Assembly (NCBI RefSeq): GCF_031082405.1
Contig: NZ_JAVHJU010000045.1
Span: 1-64,000, forward strand
Reading direction: 5' to 3'
DNA length: 64,000 bases
DNA from: Amycolatopsis sp. A133
GTDB taxonomy: Bacteria; Actinomycetota; Actinomycetes; Mycobacteriales; Pseudonocardiaceae
The notes under the pieces are model-generated. The model was given only the letters and a program-made list of their open reading frames with translations, had not been told where the DNA came from and ran no database searches. A program made the translations under genes and the position numbers. Positions within the stretch are counted from its first letter, which is position 1. Each line of letters starts with the position of its first letter. Positions 52,001-61,000 of the stretch are shown here, one piece after another.

Positions 52001-55000
52001 GCGTCCAGGTCCCGCTCACGGGTCAGCTCGTCCAGGTGCCGGACCGCGTCGACCTTGGGCGCGAACACCGTGGCCAGCCGGTCGCGGTTCAGCGTCCCGA
52101 TCACGCCCGCGTCGATCACGCCGGCCGTGTGCACGATGGCGGTGGGCTGGTGTTCGTCGAGCAGAGCGGCCACTTGAGCGCGGTCGGAGACGTCACAAGC
52201 CACCACGGACACGTCCGCCGCCAGCTCGGCGATCAGGTCCGCCACGCCGTCGGCGTCCCGGCCACGCCGGGAGGCCAGCACCAGCTTCCGCACGCCGTGG
52301 CGTTCGACGAGACGCCGGGCCACCAGGCCGCCGAGCGCGCCGGCGCCCGAGATCAGGACCGTCCCGTCCGGGCGGAACACGGCGTCGTCCGCGCTCTGCT
52401 CCGCACGGGCGATCCGGGGCACGAAGAACTTCCCGCCGCGCACCGCGATCTCGGGCTCGTCACTGGTCAGGGCCGGGATCTCGCCGTCGGTGTCGATCAG
52501 GAAGATGCGGCCGGGGTTCTCCGCCTGCGCGGCTCGGACCAGGCCCCACACGGCCGCACCGGCGGGGTCGGTCACCTCGCGCACGGCGCCGCGGGTCACC
52601 ACGACCAGCCGCGCTTCGTCGGCCGCGGTGACGAGCCAGGTCTGCACAGCCTCCAGGACCCGGCTGGTCAGTTCCAGGGGCTCTTCACCGAAGGCTTCGA
52701 TGACCTCGATGTCGTCCGGCACCGCACCGTCGGCAATGGACACTTCGGTCCAGTCGACCCGGTACAGCGATCCGGCGCGGGTCTTCCCGGCCGCGAGCTC
52801 CCGGCCCACCACCGGACCGGCGGTGACGACCAGGCCACCCGTTTCGTCGGCCGCTTCGAAGGAGACGCCGGGCACGAGCCGCACCCGCAGGGCCGAAGCG
52901 CCCGCGGCGTGCAGGACCAGGCCGCGCCACTCCGCCGGCTGCTCGTCGTCCGCGAGGACCGGACGCAAAGCCGCGTCCAGCAGTACGGGATGGATGCCGA
53001 ACGCGCCGGCGTCCAGCTCCTCGGGCAGGGCGACCTCGGCGAAGATCTCGGTCTTGTCGCCACTGCCGCGCCGCCAGAGGCCGTCGACCTGCTGAGCTCC
53101 GGCGGGCGGCCAGGCGGTGAAGTCGAAGGCCTCGCGCGCCGGAGCCGTCGCCGACAGGTGCCCGGTGGCGTTCCGGGTCCAGTCTTCGTCGCCTTCGCGC
53201 TGCGAATACACATCGACCGTGCGCTCGCCGCTCACCGTGACCTGCACCCGCAAGCCACCGTTTTCGGGCAGGACCAGCGGAGATTCGACGGTCAGGTCGT
53301 CGAGGACCGGGCAGCCGGCTTCGTCACCGGCCCGCACGGCCAGCTCCACCAAGGCGGCGGTCGGGACGCCGTCGGCCAGCCACGGGTGCGACCGCACCGA
53401 CAGGCGCGAGGTGAGCACCAGGCCGTCGGACTGCGGCAGCGGGAGAACCGCCCCCAGCAGGGGGTGGTCGGCGCCGGCCAGGCCGAGCGCGGGCGCGTCG
53501 GCCGCGGCGGGCGGGCTGAGCCAGAAGTGCTGGTGGTCGAAGGCGTAGGTCGGCAGCTCGACGCGCGCGGGCGGCGCCATGGTGGCCCAGCCGACCGGGA
53601 CACCGCGGACGAACAGCTCGGCCATCGAGGTCAGGAGCCGCCGCACCCCACCGTCGTCGCGCCGCAGTGTCCCGGTGACGACGGTGTCCGTGTCGTCGGT
53701 GAGCTCGCTGATCGGCTGCACCAGCACCGGGTGGGCGCTGACCTCGACGAACACGCCGTGGCCCTGGCCGAGCAGGTCGGCCACGGCCGGGCCGAACCCG
53801 ACCTGGTTGCGCAGGTTCCGGTACCAGTACCCGCCGTCGACGACGCCGGCTTCGGTGATCCACTCGCCGGTGACCGTCGAGTAGAACGGCACGACCGGCG
53901 CCTGCGCGTCGATCCCGGCCAGCGTCTCGGCGAGGGTGTCGCGGATGTCCTCGACGTGCCGGGTGTGGGACGCGTAGTCCACCGCGACCCGCCGTCCGCC
54001 GAGGGCCTCGACGGCCTCGGTGAGTGCTTCGGCGTCGCCCGCGATCACCACCGAGGACGGGCCGTTGACGGCGGCGATCTCGACGCGGCCGTCCCACGGC
54101 GCGAGCCGGGCGGCCACCTCGTCGTGGCTCAGCTGGACCGACGCCATGCCCCCGCGGCCGGACAGCTGCGCCGCGATCGCCTGGCTGCGCAACGCAACCA
54201 CCTTCGCGGCGTCCTCGAGCGACAGCGCACCCGACACGCAGGCCGCGGCGATCTCACCCTGGGAGTGGCCCAGGACGGCGTCCGGCACAACACCCACCGA
54301 CGCCCAGACGGCGGCGAGACCGACCATCACGGCGAAACTCGCGGGCTGAAGCACGTCGACCCGATCCAGATCGCCCTCGCCACGGAGCACGTCGAGCAGC
54401 GACCAGTCGACCCACGGCTCCAGCGCCGCCGCACACTCCGCGATCCGCTCGGCGAACACCGGCGACGCTTCCAGCAGCTCCCGGCCCATGCCGGCCCACT
54501 GCGTCCCCTGGCCGGGGAACACCCAGACGGTCTTGCCCGGCATCCCCGCGGTGCCGGTCACCAGGCCGGTCGCGGTCTCGCCGCGGGCCAGCGCCGCCAG
54601 CCCGGTCCGGGCTTCCCCGGCCGAGCCCGCCACGACGACGGCCCGGTCGGTCAGCGTCGCTCGGGTCGACAGCAGGGCACCCGCCACGCAGGTCAGCGAG
54701 ACGTCCCCGTCGAGGAACGCCGCCAGCCGTCCGGCCTGTCCCGCCAGGGAACCGGCGCTGCGCGCGGACACCACCACGGGCACCACGCCGTCGGGCACGT
54801 CCGCCTCGGGGGTGTCGTCGGCGGGCGCTTCTTCGAGGATCAGGTGCGCGTTGGTGCCGCTGATGCCGAACGACGACACGCCGGCCCGGCGCGGGTGCCC
54901 GTTGCGGGCCCACTCGCGGCCCTCGGTCAACAGCTCGACCGCGCCCGCGGACCAGTCCACCTGCTTGGTGGGCTCCTGCACGTGAAGGGTCGGCGGCAGG

Positions 55001-58000
55001 GCGTCGTGCCGCAGCGCCTGGACCATCTTGATGACGGCGGCGACACCCGCGGCGGCCTGCGTGTGGCCGATGTTCGACTTCAGCGACCCGAGCCACAACG
55101 GCGTCTCGCGGTCCTTCCCGTAGGTGGCCAGCAGGGCCTGGGCCTCGATGGGGTCGCCCAGCGCGGTCCCGGTGCCGTGCGCCTCCACGACGTCCACTTC
55201 GGACGGTGACAGCCCGGCACCGGCCAGTGCGCTGCGGATCACCCGCTGCTGCGACGGCCCGTTCGGGGCGGTCAGGCCGTTCGACGCGCCGTCCTGGTTG
55301 ACCGCGCTGCCGCGGAGCACGGCGAGGACCCGGTGCCCGCGTTCGCGGGCCACCGAAAGCCGTTCGAGGACGACGATGCCGACACCTTCGGACAGGACGG
55401 TGCCGTCCGCGCCGTCCGCGAACGCCTTGACCCGGCCGTCCTCGGCCATGCCGCGCTGCCGCGACATGCCGATCACGCCGATCGGCGAGCCCATCACGGC
55501 GACGCCGCCGGCCAGGGCCATCGAGCACTCGCCCTGCCGCAGCGCCTGCGCCGCGAGGTGGATCGCGACCAGCGACGACGAACACGCCGTGTCGACCGTG
55601 ACCGCCGGACCCTCGAACCCGAAGGTGTAGGACACGCGGCCCGAGGCCACACTGCCCGCGGTGGCCGTGGTGACGAAGCCTTCGAGTTCGGCGGGCATGT
55701 TGCTCAGGGACTCGAGGTAGTCGTGGATGGAGACGCCGGAGAAGACGCCGACGGCGTCGCCGCGGGTCTTGGTCGGGTCGATGCCCGCCCGTTCCAGCGC
55801 TTCCCAGGAGGCTTCCAGCAGCAGCCGCTGCTGCGGGTCCATGGCCAGCGCTTCGCGCGGCGAGATCCCGAAGAAGCCCGGGTCGAACAGCGCGGCCTCG
55901 TGCAGGAAGCCGCCCTGCCGGATGTACGCCGTGCCCGGGCGTTCCGGGTCCGAGTCGAAGAGGCCTTCCAGGTCCCAGCCGCGGTCCTCGGGGAAGGCCG
56001 ACATGCCGTCGCGGCCCTCGGCGACCATCCGCCAGAGGTCGTCGGGGCTCATCACACCACCCGGCAGGCGGCAGGCCATGCCGACGATGGCGATCGGCTC
56101 GCCCGCGTCGGCGGGGGCCGTCGTCACCGCGGCCGGGCTGCCCGCGACCGTCTCGCCCAGTTCCTCGCGCAGGTGCCGGGCGAGCGCCACCGGTGTCGGG
56201 TAGTCGAAGACCAGCGTGGCGGGCAGTTTGACGCCGGTCGCCGCGCTCAGCCGGTTCCGCAGCTCGACCGCGGTCAGGGAGTCGAAGCCGATGTCGTTGA
56301 ACCCGCGGGTGCCCTGCGCCAGTTCGGGGGCGGCGAAGCCGAGCACCGCGGCCGCCTCGGCCTGGATGATGCCGAGCAGGACGCCGTCCTGCTCCTCCGT
56401 GCCGAGCCCGGCGAGCTTGTGGACCAGGCCGCCGCCGGTCGCGGCGGCCGTCCGCGCCACGCGCCGGCTCGCGCGGACCAGGCCGCGCAGCAGGTGCGGG
56501 ACCTCCCCGCCGGCCGTCGCCTGGCTGCGCAGGGTCCGCAGGTCGAGCTTGATCGGCACCAGCAGGGCCTGCTCGGCCTGCAGGCCGATGTCGAAGATGT
56601 CCAGTGCCTCGGCGGGGGTCATCGGCAGCACGCCGCCGCGGCTCATCCGGGCCTGGTCGGTCGCGCTGAGGTGGGCGGTCAGGCCGTCGGCCTGCTCCCA
56701 CAGGCCCCACGCCAGTGACACACCCGGCCGGCCCGCCGCGCGGCGCCCGGCCATCAAGCCGTCCAGGAAGGCGTTGGCCGCCGCGTAGTTGCCCTGCCCG
56801 GCGGAACCCATGAGCGCGGCCGCGGACGAGAACACGACGAAGGCGTCGAGGTCGAGGTCGCGGGTCAGCTCGTCGAGGTGGCGGACCGCGTCGACCTTGG
56901 GCGCGAACACGCCGGCCAGCCGGTCCCGGTTCAGCGCCCCGATCACGCCGTCGTCCAGCAGACCGGCCAGGTGCACGATGCCGGTCGGGCGGTGCTCGGC
57001 GAGCAGCGCGGCCACCTGGTCGCGGTCGGAGACGTCGCAGGCCACCACGGACACCGCCGCGCCTTGCCCGGTCAGCTCCGTGACGAGCTCTTCGGCGGCC
57101 ACACCGCGGCGGCTGGCGAGCACCAGCCGCCGGACGCCGTGGCGGGCGACCAGGTGCTGGGCGACCAAGCCGCCCAGCGAGCCGGCGCCACCGGTGAGCA
57201 GGACTGTCCCTTCCGGACCGAACACCGCGGGCGCGTCCGGCACCTGGCCGGCGGCGCGGGCCAGCCGCGGGACGGAGAACGCGTTGCCGCGCACCGCGAT
57301 CTGCGGCTCACCACTGGCCAGCACGGCACCCAGCGGAACGTCACCGTCGGTGTCGACCAGGATGATCCGGCCCGGGTTCTCCGCCTGGGCGGCCCGCACC
57401 AAACCCCACACCGCGGCACCGGCGGGGTCGGTCACCTCGCGCACGGCGCCACGGGTCACCACGACCAGACGGGCTTCCTCAGCGGCGCCTTCGAGCCACG
57501 CCTGCACGGCTTCCAGCACGCGGCTGGTCAGGTCCAGGGGCTCCCCGCCGACGGCTTCGAGCACCTCGACGTGGTCGGTGGCCACCCTTTCGGTCGCGGG
57601 GACCTCGATCCAGTCGACCTGGAACAGCGAGTCGCGCTCTTCGCCCGCCGCCGTTTCCAGCTGTTCGGCCGACACCTCGCGGGACACCAGCGAGTCCATG
57701 GTGACCACCAGGCCACCGGTCTCGTCGGCGGCCTGGAAGGTCAGCGCGTCCGGACCGCCCGGCGCGACCCGCACCCGCAGCGCCGACGCGCCCACGGCGT
57801 GCAGGACCAGGCCGTTCCACGCGAACGGCAGCACGTTGCGGTCGTCGTCCGGGTTGGCGAAGGCGTTCGTGTGCAGGGCCGCGTCCAGCAGCGCCGGGTG
57901 GAGGCCGAACTTGCCGGCGTCTTCCTGGTGGTCGTCGGGCAGCGCGACCTCGGCGAAGACCTCGGTGTTGTTCCCGCTGCCGCGCCGCCAGACCGCCCGC

Positions 58001-61000
58001 ATGCCCTGGAACGCGCCGCTGTAGGCGTACCCGCGCTCGGTCAGGTCGGTGTAGAAGTTCTCGACGTCGACCGGCTGCGCGCCGGCAGGCGGCCAGGCCG
58101 CGAAGTCGAAGCCCCGGCCCGGTTCCCGGGACGTCGACGCCCCGAGCAGACCGGTGGCGTGCCGCGTCCATTCGTCACCGTCTTCCCGCATGGAGAAGAC
58201 GTCCACCGCGCGCGACCCGGTTTCGTTCGGCCCGCTCACCGCGACCTGCACGCGGACCCCGCCGCGCTCGGCCAGCACCAGCGGTGCCTCGATGACGAGC
58301 TCCTCCAGGACGCCGAAGCCGAGCTCGTCGCCGGCGCGCAGCGCGAGGTCGACGTAGACCGTGCCCGGGATGAGCACGACCCCGCCGATCGCGTGCCCGG
58401 CCAGCCACGGGTGCGACTTCAGCGAGAGCCGCGAAGTGAAGACGAGACCGTCGGACTGCGGCAGCGGCACGACCGCGCCCAGCAGCGGGTGGTCGGCACC
58501 GGCCAGGCCCAGCGACACGGCGTCGGTCGCCGACCCGCCCATCTGCAGCCAGTAGTGCTGGTGGTCGAAGGCGTACGTCGGCAGCTCGACCCGGCGGAAC
58601 GGCGGCAGCACGCCGGACCAGTCCACGGTCACGCCGCGGACGAAGAGCTCGGCCGCCGAGGCCAGCAGCCGCCGGAGCCCGCCGTCCTCGCGCCGCAGCG
58701 TCCCCGTCACGACGGCTTCGGTGTCGTCGACGAGCTCGTTGATCGGCTGGACCAGCACGGGGTGCGCGCTGACCTCCACGAACACCCGGTGGCCCTGCTC
58801 GATCAGCTCGGCCACCGCGGGGCCGAACCGGACCTGACGGCGCAGGTTCCGGTACCAGTAGCCACCGTCCAGCACACCGGCTTCTTCGACCCAGCCGCCG
58901 GTCACCGTCGAGTAGAACGGCACTTCCGGGGCCTGCGCGCGGATCCCGCCGAGCATCTCGGCGAGTGCGTCGCGCGCGGCTTCGACGTGCCGGGTGTGGG
59001 AGGCGTAGTCCACCGCCACCCGACGGATCCGGACACCCTGGTCATCGAGCGCGTCCAAGGCTTCGTCCAGGGCCTCGGCGTCTCCGGCGATGACCACGGA
59101 GGTGGGCCCGTTGACCGCCGCGACCTCGACGCGGCCCGCCCACGGCTCCAGCCGCGCGGCCGCGTCCTCTTCGCTCAACGCCACCGAGGCCATGCCGCCC
59201 CGGCCGGCCAGCGAGGCGGCGATCGCCTGGCTGCGCAGGGCGACCACCTTCGCCGCGTCCTCGAGGGACAGTGCCCCCGACACGCACGCGGCCGCGATCT
59301 CACCCTGCGAGTGGCCCACCACGGCCTCGGGCTCGACACCCAGCGAAGCCCACACCGCGGCGAGCCCGACCATCACGGCAAAACTCGCGGGCTGCACCAC
59401 GTCGACGCGGTCCAGCAGGTCGGCGTCCCCGCGCAGGACGTCGGTCAGCGACCAGTCGACCCACCGCCCGAGCGCGGTCTCGCACTCGGCGATCCGCGCG
59501 GCGAACACCGGCGAGGCGTCCAAGAGCTCCCGGCCCATGCCGGCCCACTGCGTGCCCTGGCCGGGGAAGACCCACACGACCTTGCCCGGGGCGCCCGAGC
59601 CGCGGCCCGCGAGCAGGCCGGGCGCGCTTTCGCCGCGGGCCAGCGCCTGCAGCCCGGTCACGGCTTCTTCGGGGGAACCGGCCACGACGACCGCACGCTC
59701 GCCGAGCATCGCGCGGCCGGACACCAGCGTCCCGGCCATATCCGCCAGCGAGAAGTCGCCGACCTCCGCCAGCCGGCCGGCCTGGGCGGCCAGCGAAGCG
59801 GCGCTCGCCGCCGACACGACCAGCGGCACCACACCCGGTCGTGAGTGGAAAGGAGGGTTAGAACCCGCTTTTTCACTCACGACGGGCTGCGGCAGATCCG
59901 CATCCGGTGCCTCTTCGAGGATCATGTGCGCGTTGGTGCCGCTGGCCCCGAACGACGAGATGCCGCCGCGGCGCGGGTGGCCGTTGCGCGGCCACTCCCG
60001 GGTTTCGGTCACCAGCTCGACGGCCCCGGCCGACCAGTCGACCTGCGGGGTGGGTGCGTCCACGTGCAGCGTGGCCGGGAGCTTCCCGTGCCGCATCGAC
60101 TGCACCATCTTGATCACGCCGGCCACGCCGGACGCGCCCTGCGTGTGCCCGACGACCGACTTCACCGAGCCGAGCAGCAGCGGCTGCTGCGGGTCGCGGC
60201 CCTGGCCGTAGGTGGCCAGCAGCGCCTGCACCTCGATCGGGTCGCCGAGAACGGTACCGGTGCCGTGGCCCTCCACGGTGTCCACATCGGACGGTGACAG
60301 CCCGGCGCTGGCGAGGGCCTTGCGGATGACCCGCTGCTGCGCGGGGCCGTTGGGCGCGGTCAGGCCGTTCGACGCGCCGTCCTGGTTGACCGCGCTGCCG
60401 CGGATGACGGCCAGCACCTGGTGCCCGCGTTCGCGCGCCACCGACAGCCGCTCCAGCAGCAGCACGCCGACACCTTCGGCCCAGCCGGAGCCGTCGGCGG
60501 CCGCCGCGTAGGACTTGCAGCGCCCGTCGAAGGCCAGTGCCCGCTGCCGCGCGAAGCCGACGAACCCGCCCGGCGTCGCCATCACGGTCGAGCCGCCCGC
60601 GAGCGCCATCGAGCACTCACCGCGGCGAAGCGCCTGCGCGGCAAGGTGAATCGCGACGAGCGAGGACGAGCACATGGTGTCGACGGTCACCGCCGGGCCT
60701 TCGAGCCCGAGTGTGTAGGCGACCCGGCCGGAGGCGACGCCGCCCGCGGTTCCGAGGGCGCGCTCCAGGCTCATGAAACCCTCGAACCCGCTGAGGTCCG
60801 GGGCGTAGTCCTGGTGCACGATCCCGGCGTAGACGCCGATGTCGCTGCCCCGCACCGAATGCGGGTCGATCCCGGCGCGTTCCAGGGTCTCCCAGGAGAC
60901 CTCGAGCAGCTGCCGCTGCTGCGGGTCCATGGCCAGGGCCTCACGCGGCGAGATGCCGAAGAACCCGGCGTCGAACTGGGCCGCGTCGTGCAGGAAGGCC

